Of a stretch of DNA of 64,000 bases, positions 1-9,468 are shown in pieces. Origin of the DNA: Sphingobacteriales bacterium (lineage in GTDB: Bacteria > Bacteroidota > Bacteroidia > Chitinophagales > UBA2359). Within the stretch, counting starts at the first letter, position 1, and every line of letters starts with the position of its first letter. The position numbers were made by a program, and so were the translations under genes. The stretch lies in NCBI GenBank assembly GCA_016700115.1, contig CP064999.1:4526001-4590000 (forward strand). Direction: 5' to 3'. The notes under the pieces were generated by a model. That model ran no database searches. It was not told the DNA's origin and saw nothing but the letters and a program-made list of their open reading frames with translations.

Positions 1-1010
1 CGGCCAGCTGTTGTAAATTGTGTTCGTACTGTAGAGATTGGCGTAATAAATTTTTGCCATTTTCTTCGTTGATAACAGAATCGCGAATCTGAATACTTGT
101 AACATAATCAGAAAGTGCTTCTTTAAACCTTCCCTTATGTTGCAACATTTCGCTTCGAAGCAAATACGAATGGTCCAAATCACGAAGAAATCCATTTTCT
201 CTACCCAATGCAATACTTTGATTGATATAATAAAAGGCACTGTCATTGCTTTTCCACTGATGGTGCAAATTGGCAATATCTCTGTAGATTAAAAACTTCC
301 CAAGATTGTGATTGATTTCTTCTCTGTATTTTCTTGAACGATGATAAAAACGATATGCCGAATCCAATTTTGACTCTTTTAAGTATATATTGCCCTGGAT
401 ATTTGACACCCAACCCAAAGCGCCATACTGACCTTCTTTGTTGTCTTTTATTTTAAGCAGGTAAGAAATACATAATTCATTATAATACAGTGCTGAATCA
501 ATTTTTTGTAATTCAATAAATATTGATCCAAGATTTCCATAAGCAATCCCAATAAAATAGGGGTCGTCCTGACTTAATGCTGCATCCAATGATTTGATTT
601 GGTATTTTAAAGCTTCCTCAATATTGCCCTGATTTTTATGTGATGATGAGAGGTTGTTGTAGGCAAGACTTACCGAACTCTTAATTTCAGATTTTTCTGC
701 AATGGCAACTTCTTCCATGTGAAATTGAATTGACTTTTTAATATCGCCAACATACTCATAAGCTGTCGCCAACAGATTATAGATATCAATCTTGGTTTTT
801 AGTTTGGAGTGCCCAGTTTTTGAAAACTCAACCCCCTCATGTATTAGTTTATTGGCTTCATTCAGATATTTTAATGCTTCGGGCATAAGTCATACGAAGA
901 CTGTCCACTGTTGTTGTATCATACTTGTTAATTAACTCCATAACTTCATTATTCCATTGAGCTGTAACTTGTATGCTAAAGACAAGAAAAAAGATAAATA
1001 AGTATCTCAT
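1..1010 (-). CDS. TPR-repeat protein, partial and apparently frameshifted
   Basis: The gene runs off the left edge, so its C-terminus is missing. From the start at 1010 a secretion signal is encoded (MRYLFIFFLVFSIQVTAQ), but this frame ends at a TGA at 860-858. A second frame, open from about 886 to position 1, encodes helical repeats typical of tetratricopeptide proteins (for example YNLLATAYEYVGDIKKSIQ, LAYNNLSSSHKNQGNIEEAL, IAYGNLGSIFIELQKIDSAL). The two frames join naturally around 884-900, where DSLRMTYA would run on into EALKYLNEANKL. In Bacteroidota such signal-peptide plus TPR proteins often end in a transmembrane helix and a histidine kinase or LuxR-type output domain. That part would lie outside the window, so the output is unknown. 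The frame change could be a real mutation or a sequencing indel. Confidence 0.65.
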
Positions 1011-1669
1011 TATAAAGTCAGTTTTAAATACAGGATTTGCATTTAGTCAATTTATCTCAAATGGAGAGCAGTTTATCAAGGACAAACCATTTGTACTACT
1101 AATATTCATCTGCGATAAACACAAAGCTATAAAAAATTGATAAGTATGCTTCTTCTTAAATCAAAAGAGAAATCAATAAAAATTGTATCATATTTAATAC
1201 AGACACTTCTGTAATACCTCCGTAATCATTTCGCACTGATACTCAATATATTTTCTTAGGTATCTCAAACTATGGAATCTTAACAGAACCGCTATCTCTC
1301 CTTTTGCTGTAAATACAAAGGACTGTTGTATAATACAATTTTACTTGACTAAAAGTGGCTGATAATGCCGGAAAGTTTTAGTAGGGACTGTTCTAGAAAG
1401 CAGGAAGTTAAGACAGTATTATCCTTAACTTATGCAATAAGCTTGATTTGGATTATGCCAAACTTTTTGAGAGATTAAATGGGAACGCAAACTTAACAAT
1501 CTTGTGAAAAGTGTTGAAACCCCTATGTAAATAGTCCTTTTATTTTAATTTGATGCCAATTTATCAGCCCATAATCATTGAAATAGGGTGATTTAAATCA
1601 AACAAAGCAAATTTTTTTGACTTTATAAAGTATAAAATTGACTTTCCAAAAATTTTTGAAACAGGATTT
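1011..1669. other. intergenic, no gene recognised
   Basis: About 660 bp of AT-rich sequence between the TPR gene and the 42-bp tandem array. Neither strand reads as a convincing protein, and I see no RNA gene or clear terminator. Confidence 0.5.
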
Positions 1670-1950
1670 GAACCGTTTCTTACTTCCTTGTTAGAATTTG
1701 AAGCAGGAAACAACCTGTTTCTTTCTTCATTTGAAGCTGTTAAAATAAGAATTGGATGGTTTCTTGTTTCATGGAAGATTATTAAAGTAAGAAATGAACC
1801 GTTTCTTGTTTCATGGAAGATTATTGAAGTTAGAAATGAACCGTTTCTTGTTTCATGGAAGATTATTGAAGTTAGAAATGAACCGTTTCTTGTTTCATGA
1901 ATGATTTTTAAAGTAAGAAATGAGGTGTTTCTTGTTTCATTATTCACCCT
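1670..1950. repeat. 42-bp tandem repeat array (minisatellite)
   Basis: About six and a half units of 42 bp. Units beginning at 1796 and 1838 are near identical (GAACCGTTTCTTGTTTCATG followed by GAAGATTATTGAAGTTAGAA and AT). The one at 1880 diverges in its second half, and units at 1670, 1712, 1754 and 1922 are more degenerate. Because 42 is a multiple of three, both strands carry repetitive open frames (on the minus strand a 14-residue ETRNGSFLTSIIFH-type repeat). There is no signal peptide, ribosome-binding context or non-repeat domain to support a real protein. The array lies between the TPR gene and the 3' end of aroC. Confidence 0.85.
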
Positions 1951-2139
1951 TATCTTTCTTTGGGTTTTCAAATTTTACGGATAGTAGTGATTTGTTTTAA
2001 AACCTCTTTAGCATTAGCAATCAATAGGGTTTTATTAAAATGCCGGACTTTTCAGTTTTTGTAAATTTTCAAACAAATGGTTAAAGCTATAACCTGTCGT
2101 TTTAAATTTCTTGAAGAACACCTGCAATTTGACCACTTG

Positions 2140-3219
2140 CTAAACAACAGCCTGTTTCAGTAACAGAAAATCGGCAATGACTAATGCTGCCATCGCTTCA
2201 ACAATTGGAACGGCCCGGGGTAAGACACAGGGGTCGTGTCTGCCAATACCTTCTACCATCACCGGATTTCCATATATATCAATGGTAGGTTGAGGTTTTA
2301 ATATTGTAGCTACAGGTTTAAAAGCAACCCTGAAATAAATATCCATTCCGTTGCTGATACCTCCCTGAATACCTCCGGAATAATTGGTATGAGTGTCAAT
2401 TTTGCCTTCTGAGTTAACAAAAAACAAGTCATTGTGCTCAGAACCTTTCATCGAAACGCCATTAAAACCGGATCCAAATTCAAAACCTTTTGCAGCATTG
2501 ATGCTTAACATAGCCATTCCGAGCCGGGCATGTAGTTTGTCGAAAACAGGTTCTCCCAAACCGGGAGGAAGTCCTGAAATCACGGCACTGACCACTCCTC
2601 CGATGGTATCACCTTGTTTTCTGATTTTTTTAATCAAATCGGACATGTCAGCGGCCATTTCCACATCGGGGCAACGAACTTCGTTTTGTTCGACATTGTT
2701 TTTGTCAAGTTGGGTATAAGGCGTTTTTAAAATCAAATGCCCTACCTGACTGACATATCCCCAAACATTAATTCCATGTTTTGCCAATAACATTTTAGCG
2801 ATTGCACCTGCTGCAACTCTGGCAGCAGTTTCCCGTGCAGATGAGCGTCCTCCGCCTCTGTAATCCCTGATTTTGTATTTTTCCTGCCAGGTAAAATCGG
2901 CATGAGACGGGCGAAACTTGTCTTTCAGATGGTTGTAATCTTTTTCGCGTTGATCGGTGTTCCTAATCAACATGGAAATAGGCGCGCCTGTACTTTTCCC
3001 TTCAAAAATGCCCGACAAGATTTCGACTTTATCTTTTTCCCTTCGCTGAGATACCAAAGAAGATTGACCGGGTCTTCGCCGGTCTAATTCATATTGAATA
3101 AAATCGAGGTCAATGGTCAATTCTGCAGGACATCCATCAATCACCACACCTATAGCCGGGCCATGAGATTCGCCAAAAGTGGTAATGCGAAAAATCTTTC
3201 CGAAACTGTTGCCCGGCAT
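2140..3219 (-). CDS. aroC: chorismate synthase
   Basis: Catalyses the last shikimate-pathway step, conversion of 5-enolpyruvylshikimate-3-phosphate to chorismate using reduced FMN, in the cytoplasm. Family signatures are clear: FGESHG near the N-terminus, RRRPGQS, the glycine-rich YRGGGRSSARETAARVAAGA, the middle FDKLHARLGMAMLSINAAKG block, GGIQGGISNG and the C-terminal RHDPCVLPRAVPI. Length (359 residues) is normal. I place the start at the ATG at 3219 (MPGNSFGK), as in homologues; an in-frame TTG two codons upstream is less likely. The stop of the upstream same-strand gene is 11 bp away, so the two are probably cotranscribed. Confidence 0.96.
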   Translation of the reverse strand: MPGNSFGKIFRITTFGESHGPAIGVVIDGCPAELTIDLDFIQYELDRRRPGQSSLVSQRREKDKVEILSGIFEGKSTGAPISMLIRNTDQREKDYNHLKDKFRPSHADFTWQEKYKIRDYRGGGRSSARETAARVAAGAIAKMLLAKHGINVWGYVSQVGHLILKTPYTQLDKNNVEQNEVRCPDVEMAADMSDLIKKIRKQGDTIGGVVSAVISGLPPGLGEPVFDKLHARLGMAMLSINAAKGFEFGSGFNGVSMKGSEHNDLFFVNSEGKIDTHTNYSGGIQGGISNGMDIYFRVAFKPVATILKPQPTIDIYGNPVMVEGIGRHDPCVLPRAVPIVEAMAALVIADFLLLKQAVV

Positions 3220-3230
3220 ATCCAAAAGTT

Positions 3231-4199
3231 TTAGTCAATAGTGAGGCGGTGGGTAAATTTTTTGCCGGCTTGTTTAATCAAAATCAGGAAGGTTCCTTTG
3301 CGGTAAAGGTTGAAGTCGGGAATAAACTTGCTGTAATTTCCTGTTACATTTTCAGAGTAAAGTAAACTGCCAACAACATCGTAAATTACAAAATCGGCCG
3401 GCTCTGCATTAGGAACAGAAAAAGAAAATCTGAAATATCCTTCTTTGTAATCCGGTTTTACGGTAAATTTTTCAACCGGCAGTTGTTCATAATTTAGGAT
3501 GGATTTATCTCTGGAATTGAGGGTGGACATATCGAACATATCACATTCTGCCAAAGTGATTTGAACAGTCGGATAAGTTCCGGTAGATTGAGAATAGGTT
3601 TCAGTTTCCCAACTCAAAGACTCGGCCAAAGGAGGAATAGGTTGTCCTTCCATATTGACCCAACTATTGGTATATCCTCCTTCATCTGCAATGCGCTCTT
3701 TTTTTGCCGGAGAGATGGTTGTTCTTTTGGTATAGGTTTTTCCGTTCGCATCGGTTTCGGTGGTAGTAAATCTTTTGGTGCCATCGGGCAATTCCTCGAC
3801 TACTGCCCCTTCAGGTATTTTGACAAAGTCTTCAGGTTTCAGCGTGTTTTCGTGTGAAATGCTCGGTGAGATGTCTAAAGTAACCGTTTTCTCTGTTGTA
3901 CCGAAAGTTTTACCTTCGCGGTCTTTCCATACTGCGGGGTCTTCCATGATTTCTTCCGTTGCTATGGTTACCTGACGTTTTCCGTCAACGCCTTCATTTG
4001 CGATACTTTTTTGATCATAACCCAAAGATTTCAGCACCATTTCAATATCTGTTCCAGCTTTTAATATGGTATCAATGGTTGCTACCCCATTTTTATTTGA
4101 ATCTGTAATCACCAAACGGATTTTACCGGGATTTTGAGCAACAAGTCCGGCACAATTAAATGTAAAGGCAACCAGAAAAATTAAGGACAACTGTTTCAT
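3231..4199 (-). CDS. secreted protein with T9SS-like C-terminal domain
   Basis: 322 residues with a clear signal peptide (MKQLSLIFLVAFTFNCAGLVAQ). The middle has no fold I recognise. It is rich in Thr/Lys/Asp and contains a stretch (FVKIPEGAVVEELPDGTKRF) that reads like a beta-rich segment. The last 80 or so residues (FRFSFSVPNAEPADFVIYDV, ending KKFTHRLTID) resemble the beta-sandwich sorting domain of type IX secretion substrates, suggesting export to the cell surface. It lies just upstream of aroC on the same strand, but nothing suggests a role in aromatic biosynthesis. Function unknown. Confidence 0.75.
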   Translation of the reverse strand: MKQLSLIFLVAFTFNCAGLVAQNPGKIRLVITDSNKNGVATIDTILKAGTDIEMVLKSLGYDQKSIANEGVDGKRQVTIATEEIMEDPAVWKDREGKTFGTTEKTVTLDISPSISHENTLKPEDFVKIPEGAVVEELPDGTKRFTTTETDANGKTYTKRTTISPAKKERIADEGGYTNSWVNMEGQPIPPLAESLSWETETYSQSTGTYPTVQITLAECDMFDMSTLNSRDKSILNYEQLPVEKFTVKPDYKEGYFRFSFSVPNAEPADFVIYDVVGSLLYSENVTGNYSKFIPDFNLYRKGTFLILIKQAGKKFTHRLTID

Positions 4200-4308
4200 T
4201 ATGAATAGGTGTTGAAGCAGAAGAAAAATAATATTAGATGCAAAGTTAAGGGTTTGTTCTGATAAGCAATAAAAAATAGCTAATATTGCACGAAACTACC
4301 CATCTTAA

Positions 4309-5394
4309 ATGCCCATTCAGCCCACAAAAGCAGACAAAATTGCCAAATTTAACCCAAGTGGGGTTGGCAATACTTCTTCAGGAATATTCGGGTTGCCCTT
4401 TGATTATTCCGATTCTGAAATTGTGATTATCCCGGTTCCCTGGGAAGTTACCACTTCTTACGGAGGAGGCACCGCTTTGGGTCCGGAGGCTGTTTTGAAA
4501 GCATCGCCCCAATTAGATTTATATGATTTTGACGTTCCGGATGCCTGGAAAATCGGCTTTCATTTATTGCCTATCAGTCAGGAATGGCAACAGAAAAACA
4601 TAATTCTTCGCGAAAAGGCCATCCATTACATTAATTTTTTGGAATTAGGCGGAAAGGTAGAAAACAACATTCATTTGTATTCGATATTGGCGGAGATAAA
4701 CTCCACCGCCTATCATTTGAATCAATGGTTAATCAGAGTGGCTTCTAAAATTTTGGCCGATGGTAAAATTCCTGCCGTATTAGGTGGTGATCACAGCACT
4801 CCGTTAGGCCTGATAGAAGCACTATCAAAAAAACATGCCGGTTTCGGTATTTTACAAATTGATGCTCATGCCGATTTGAGGAAAAGTTACGAGGGATTTG
4901 TTTTTTCTCATGCCTCCATTATGTACAATGCCTTAAAGTATCCTCAGGTCAGCAAATTGGTACAGGTAGGGGTTCGGGATATTTGTGAAGAAGAGGTTAA
5001 CATGATTGAATCTTCCGAAAATAGAATTATCACTTTTTACGACCATGACATCAAAAGACGAACAGTCATCGAAAACAGTATTTCATGGTCAGAACTTTGC
5101 AATGAAATCATCGGCCATTTACCTGACAAGGTCTATATCAGTTTTGATATAGACGGATTAGATCCCAAACTGTGCCCCAATACCGGCACTCCGGTTCCGG
5201 GAGGGTTTGAGTTACAACCGGTTTTTTATCTGCTTTCGCAAGTAGTTGCTTCAGGTAGAGAAATCATAGGTTTTGATCTTTGTGAAGTAGCTCCATCGTC
5301 CAATAACGGGAACGAATGGGATGCAAATGTCGGAGCAAGGGTATTGTATAAGTTATCTGCACTTGCTGGAATTCAACGATTAGCAAAGCAATAA
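4309..5394 (+). CDS. ureohydrolase (arginase/agmatinase family)
   Basis: A binuclear manganese hydrolase of the arginase/agmatinase/formimidoylglutamase family. The metal-binding motifs are all present in order: GGDHSTPLG, DAHADLR and SFDIDGLDP, followed by the conserved glycine-rich PGGFEL and the FDLCEVAP motif. In Bacteroidota, family members of this size (361 residues) are usually annotated as agmatinase, which releases urea from agmatine to make putrescine. Substrate cannot be decided from sequence alone, and arginase or formimidoylglutamase activity remains possible. It is monocistronic, divergent from the secreted-protein gene. Confidence 0.88.
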   Translation: MPIQPTKADKIAKFNPSGVGNTSSGIFGLPFDYSDSEIVIIPVPWEVTTSYGGGTALGPEAVLKASPQLDLYDFDVPDAWKIGFHLLPISQEWQQKNIILREKAIHYINFLELGGKVENNIHLYSILAEINSTAYHLNQWLIRVASKILADGKIPAVLGGDHSTPLGLIEALSKKHAGFGILQIDAHADLRKSYEGFVFSHASIMYNALKYPQVSKLVQVGVRDICEEEVNMIESSENRIITFYDHDIKRRTVIENSISWSELCNEIIGHLPDKVYISFDIDGLDPKLCPNTGTPVPGGFELQPVFYLLSQVVASGREIIGFDLCEVAPSSNNGNEWDANVGARVLYKLSALAGIQRLAKQ

Positions 5395-5504
5395 TTGTTT
5401 GTTTATGCAGCATTTACCTGTTTTCATCTTGATAATTCCATTTTATATTTTGTAAAATATTTCCTTAAGTCGCGATTCTGTCAAGACTTTGTAGGTTTTC
5501 AATT

Positions 5505-5512
5505 TAACTTTG
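5505..5512 (+). promoter_or_regulatory. Bacteroidota -7 promoter box (TAACTTTG)
   Basis: TAACTTTG matches the TAnnTTTG -7 element of the Bacteroidota primary sigma factor and lies about 100 bp upstream of the phoH start. No good TTTG -33 element sits at the usual 19-21 bp spacing, so this is a moderate call. Confidence 0.4.
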
Positions 5513-5614
5513 CATCTCGAACCCATGATTTTTCCGGATAGCCCGGTTTTTTTAAAAAATTAATTGCGAACATTCAAACAAACCTTTTCTCTGGTTTAAA
5601 ACCCCATCATCAAT

Positions 5615-6670
5615 TTGAGCGAAGTAAAAATTACCGTTGCAGGCGTTAATCTGGTAGAGTTTTTCGGAGTAAATAATTCTAAATTTGATGTAATCCGCCG
5701 TGCTTTCCCTAAGTTAAAATTAGTCAATAGAGGAAATATAATTCAGGCTATCGGAGATGACGAGCAGATCATGATTTTTGAAGAGAAGGTGAATGTCATT
5801 ACCGATTTTATTTTTCAGTTTGGCTCCATCTCTTTAATCAATATAGAAGAGATTCTCGCCGGAACTGCTCCTACAAATGTACCGGTCGAACACAATAAAG
5901 ACCTGATACTTTACGGCCCTTATGGCAATGCGATTAAAGCACGCACACCGAACCAAAAAAGAATGGTTCACCAAATTGAAGACAACGATATTGTGTTTGC
6001 CATCGGTCCTGCAGGAACCGGTAAAACTTATACGGCAGTTGCGTTGGCAGTCCGGGCATTAAAAAACAAATTGGTCAAAAAAATTGTCCTGACCCGTCCG
6101 GCGGTAGAAGCCGGTGAAAACCTCGGTTTTCTTCCCGGAGATTTAAAAGACAAAGTTGACCCTTACCTTCGCCCCCTTTACGATGCGCTTGACGATATGA
6201 TTCCAATCCCAAAACTCAACGAGTTTATGGCAAACAGAGTCATCGAAATTGCACCCCTTGCTTTTATGCGGGGACGCACGATTGACAATGCTTTTATCAT
6301 TTTGGACGAAGCACAAAATGCGACGAACCTTCAGTTAAAGATGTTTTTAACCAGATTAGGCCCTTCTGCAAAAAGCATCATCACCGGTGATTTGACCCAG
6401 ATAGATTTGCCGAAAAACCAAAAATCGGGATTAGATAAAGCCATCCGGATACTTGAAGATATTAAAGGTATTGGCGTGGTTTATTTAAACGAGGAAGATG
6501 TAATCAGGCATAGGTTGGTGAAGAAAATCATCAAGGCTTACGAAAATGTGGAATTAGAAGAACAGGCATACCGGGAAAAAAAGCGGGAGTTAATGAATAA
6601 TTCCGAACTCACAACCTCCGACAACCAAAATCCGGTTAAAAAAGAAGCCCCTGATCTCGAAAATAAATAG
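5615..6670 (+). CDS. PhoH-family ATPase
   Basis: A cytoplasmic P-loop ATPase of the PhoH/PhoH-like family, linked in other bacteria to RNA metabolism and ribosome maturation; its exact role is unclear. Visible features: an N-terminal KH-like segment, Walker A GPAGTGKTYTAVALA, a second conserved block TRPAVEAGENLGFLPGDLKD, Walker B FIILDEAQNAT and the TGDLTQIDLP motif. Length of 351 residues is normal, with a charged C-terminal tail. The start is a TTG at 5615: an in-frame stop lies at 5597 and no ATG intervenes, so a non-ATG start seems real. Confidence 0.92.
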   Translation: MSEVKITVAGVNLVEFFGVNNSKFDVIRRAFPKLKLVNRGNIIQAIGDDEQIMIFEEKVNVITDFIFQFGSISLINIEEILAGTAPTNVPVEHNKDLILYGPYGNAIKARTPNQKRMVHQIEDNDIVFAIGPAGTGKTYTAVALAVRALKNKLVKKIVLTRPAVEAGENLGFLPGDLKDKVDPYLRPLYDALDDMIPIPKLNEFMANRVIEIAPLAFMRGRTIDNAFIILDEAQNATNLQLKMFLTRLGPSAKSIITGDLTQIDLPKNQKSGLDKAIRILEDIKGIGVVYLNEEDVIRHRLVKKIIKAYENVELEEQAYREKKRELMNNSELTTSDNQNPVKKEAPDLENK

Positions 6671-6719
6671 CTAAGAAGTGATACTTGTTCAGTCTGTTCA
6701 GGTTTCACTATAATTATTG

Positions 6720-6727
6720 TATTTTTG
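6720..6727 (+). promoter_or_regulatory. Bacteroidota -7 promoter box (TATTTTTG)
   Basis: TATTTTTG matches TAnnTTTG and ends 17 bp before the ATG at 6745. It lies downstream of the earlier in-frame TTG at 6685, which argues that the ATG is the true start of the following gene. The -33 element is weak. Confidence 0.45.
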
Positions 6728-6744
6728 CGGTAAATTCTATCAAA

Positions 6745-8259
6745 ATGACCGCCAATACTGTCATTCCTTTAAAACACCCGCACAAAAGCCGGTTAGAAGC
6801 GTATTTTACCGCTTTCAGAAATCAAATTGTCGGTTATCAACAGTTTTTTCAAACCCCTTATGGACAACAACGACTGCTTTATGCCGACTGGACGGCAAGC
6901 GGTCGTCTTTATGCTCCTATAGAACATCGTTTATCCGAAGAACTTGGCCCCTATGTTGGGAACACCCACACAGAAACCACAGAAACCGGAAAGGCTATGA
7001 CATTAGCTTATCACAAAGCTCAAAAAATCATAAAATCGCATGTCAACGCCAACGCAAATGATGTTTTGCTGCTTGCCGGAACGGGAATGACCGGAGCAGT
7101 TAACCGGTTACAAAGAATACTCGGGCTTCGGTTGCCTGAAAAATGGTCGCCGCTTTGTAATATTCCCGAAATTGAACGTCCGGTTGTTTTTGTAACGCAC
7201 ATGGAACATCATTCCAATCATACTTCCTGGTTAGAAACAATCGCTACGGTTGAATGTATTTTACCAGACGAACAAGGATTGGTGAACCTCCATAACCTGG
7301 AACAATTGTTGGACAAATATCAGGACCGGCAAGTCAAGATTGCTTCCGTTACTGCTTGTTCAAATGTAACGGGAGTTCAAACTCCTTATCATGAAATTGC
7401 CCGGATGATGCACAGACACGGGGGATTGTGTTTTGTAGATTTCGCCTGCTCGGCTCCTTATATTAAAATTGACATGCACCCGGAACAGGACGAAGAAGCA
7501 AAATTAGATGCCATTTATTTTTCACCGCATAAATTTTTAGGAGGTCCCGGAACGCCGGGAGTGCTGATTTTTGATTCAAAACTTTATACCAACAAAGTGC
7601 CCGATTGTCCGGGAGGGGGCACCGTAGCCTGGACCAATCCCTGGGGCGAACACCGGTTTTGGGACGATATAGAAGCAAGGGAAGACGGAGGCACTCCTGC
7701 TTTTCTGCAAACCATCAAAGCAGCCATGGCAATACAGTTGAAAGAGTTGATGAACCCCGAAAAAATGTTGCTTCGTGAAAAAGAGTTGCTGGAAATTTTA
7801 TTTACCGGACTGAAAAAAATAGACAAACTCCATATTTTGGCCGAAAACATCGAAGACCGGTTAGGGGTGATTTCCTTCTATATTGAAGACCTTCATTACA
7901 ACCTCGGGGTCAGAATTTTAAATGACCGTTTTGGAATTCAGGTGCGCGGTGGTTGCTCTTGTGCCGGAACTTACGGGCATTTCCTGTTGAATATTCCGGA
8001 ATCAATTTCTCATAATATCACCCATCAGATTGATGAAGGCGATTTATCAAACAAACCGGGATGGATTCGCGCTTCCATTCATCCGGTTATGACCGACGAA
8101 GAGGTTGTTTTTTTGGTCAGTGCAATCAAACAATTGGCCATCCATCACAAAGAATGGGGTAAAGATTATACCTATAACTCCCATACCAACGAGTTTTGTC
8201 ATCTTTCAGGAACAGATAGCGTTCAAACAATTGTGAACAGTTGGTTTGACTGGGATTAA
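6745..8259 (+). CDS. class V aminotransferase (cysteine desulfurase-like fold)
   Basis: A PLP-dependent fold-type I enzyme related to cysteine desulfurases and selenocysteine lyases. Conserved elements: LYADWTASGR near the N-terminus, GTGMTGAVNRL, EHHSNHTSW (cofactor-stacking His), FVDFACSAPY (cofactor Asp) and SPHKFLGGPGTPGVLIF, whose Lys should form the Schiff base. RGGCSCAGTYGH carries a cysteine at the position of the desulfurase active-site loop. It is longer (504 residues) than IscS/SufS, mainly through C-terminal extensions, and is not next to SufBCD genes, so sulfur transfer is plausible but unproven. The ATG at 6745 is preferred over the upstream TTG because a promoter box lies between them. 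Confidence 0.85.
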   Translation: MTANTVIPLKHPHKSRLEAYFTAFRNQIVGYQQFFQTPYGQQRLLYADWTASGRLYAPIEHRLSEELGPYVGNTHTETTETGKAMTLAYHKAQKIIKSHVNANANDVLLLAGTGMTGAVNRLQRILGLRLPEKWSPLCNIPEIERPVVFVTHMEHHSNHTSWLETIATVECILPDEQGLVNLHNLEQLLDKYQDRQVKIASVTACSNVTGVQTPYHEIARMMHRHGGLCFVDFACSAPYIKIDMHPEQDEEAKLDAIYFSPHKFLGGPGTPGVLIFDSKLYTNKVPDCPGGGTVAWTNPWGEHRFWDDIEAREDGGTPAFLQTIKAAMAIQLKELMNPEKMLLREKELLEILFTGLKKIDKLHILAENIEDRLGVISFYIEDLHYNLGVRILNDRFGIQVRGGCSCAGTYGHFLLNIPESISHNITHQIDEGDLSNKPGWIRASIHPVMTDEEVVFLVSAIKQLAIHHKEWGKDYTYNSHTNEFCHLSGTDSVQTIVNSWFDWD

Positions 8260-8273
8260 ACTCTACGTGGCTT

Positions 8274-8882
8274 TTACCGGATTTTCCCCAATAACAAGCA
8301 TAATTCTGCTCCGCCTATAAATCTTTCAGGATTCAAGTTGGTAAAACCCGCTATTTCAAGTCCAAACCTTTTCAGTAAATTAAAGTCAACCACTCCCCTT
8401 AAGTTTAAGCCAACTGTCGTTTCAATCCGGCGGTTTATCTGATAATTGCTGCCAAACCATCCGGGAGTTTGAGGAGTGAAATAGGCCTTATTGTTGAACA
8501 CAAGGGAGGGTCCGGTTTCAAAACCATATTTTATCCTCTCTTTGCGTGTATTGAACATCATTTTATAAGCTACTGTTGCCAGGTGGAAATAGTCCTGAGG
8601 CTGACAATTTCCAAAAATGCAAAGCCCTGCATGATAATCATCGGGTTTGTTGGATGCATCATGAGTAATAAAGCGATACCCAAAATGAATACCCTTGTTT
8701 TTGGCAGGTAAAATACTAAATCCAGCCCCCATAGTACCTCCGGTTCCACCTCCACTTCCAAAATTCAGAAAGTATTGTTCCGGTTTTACTTTCGGATTTA
8801 GTTCCTGCGCCTTTAAATTGAACCATACATTCAAAGACAAAAAAGCCAGGAAGAGAATATGTGAAAATTCAATTGTTCTCAT
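8274..8882 (-). CDS. predicted outer-membrane beta-barrel-type protein
   Basis: 202 residues with a signal peptide (MRTIEFSHILFLAFLSLN...LKAQ). The mature part is glycine and aromatic rich, with alternating segments such as GGTMGAGFSILP, GIHFGYRFITHD and TVGLNLRGVVDFNLLKRFGL. It ends in amphipathic strands, as in small Bacteroidota outer-membrane barrels. No enzymatic motif is visible. The start codon overlaps the stop of the upstream DinB-like gene by 4 bp, so the two are translationally coupled. Specific function unknown. Confidence 0.7.
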   Translation of the reverse strand: MRTIEFSHILFLAFLSLNVWFNLKAQELNPKVKPEQYFLNFGSGGGTGGTMGAGFSILPAKNKGIHFGYRFITHDASNKPDDYHAGLCIFGNCQPQDYFHLATVAYKMMFNTRKERIKYGFETGPSLVFNNKAYFTPQTPGWFGSNYQINRRIETTVGLNLRGVVDFNLLKRFGLEIAGFTNLNPERFIGGAELCLLLGKIR

Positions 8883-9412
8883 GTTCCGGTATTTTGATTA
8901 GCAGAAACTAAATGGTGTTGTGTATGGTAGATGGTAAAAAACAATATTTCCCGCAGCGTTAATTTCCCCAATAACGGATGAGGAAGCAAAATACTGTCTA
9001 ATTCTTTCTCGGTTACTGTAGCCAGGTTATCCTTTATCAGATCTAATTGTTTTTGATAAGATTGCAATAACTTTTCTTTATCGTCTTTGGTAATCCTTTT
9101 AGGCAGGTATTCAGAGGTTGATACGCCACCTTCGGCCAAAGCCTTTGTATAAATCTCTACTACATGGGAATAGGTCTTGCTTTCCCTGCCGCTTTTTCCA
9201 AACATCGTGCGAAGTACCAAACGCGGTAACTGAAGGGCGCGGTTAATGGGTTTTATGCTTTTAATGAGATGCTCCAAATGCTGCCCTGCATTCCATTTAC
9301 CGGTTGCCGTAGCCACAAAATGCTCGTCGGATAAATGAACCATATAATTGGAAAACCGGGTAAATGCTTCGGTCAGGGCTTGTTGAATTTCAGGTTTTGA
9401 AAAAGGGGTCAT
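8879..9412 (-). CDS. DinB-like four-helix-bundle protein
   Basis: 177 residues with the hallmarks of the DinB/YfiT/DUF1569 superfamily: an N-terminal helix, NAGQHLEHLIKSIKP with a candidate metal-ligand His, and a C-terminal FFTIYHTQHHL motif supplying two more His. Family members are divalent-metal proteins; some are thiol-dependent S-transferases and many have no assigned reaction. It overlaps the downstream barrel-protein gene by 4 bp. A second, more distant member of the superfamily is encoded at 27370-27912. Confidence 0.82.
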   Translation of the reverse strand: MTPFSKPEIQQALTEAFTRFSNYMVHLSDEHFVATATGKWNAGQHLEHLIKSIKPINRALQLPRLVLRTMFGKSGRESKTYSHVVEIYTKALAEGGVSTSEYLPKRITKDDKEKLLQSYQKQLDLIKDNLATVTEKELDSILLPHPLLGKLTLREILFFTIYHTQHHLVSANQNTGT

Positions 9413-9468
9413 GTCTTTAAGAATTGTTGTTAATCTATTAATTTAGTGGGGCATGTCTGTAAATAAAA

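Noticed and set aside
1564..1971. Minus- and plus-strand open frames across the 42-bp repeat
   Set aside because: They exist because the period is divisible by three; no signal peptide, domain or ribosome-binding context supports a protein.
6685..6744. TTG start giving a longer class V aminotransferase-like protein
   Set aside because: A promoter -7 box lies inside the extension, and the extension does not resemble the family N-terminus; the ATG at 6745 is favoured.
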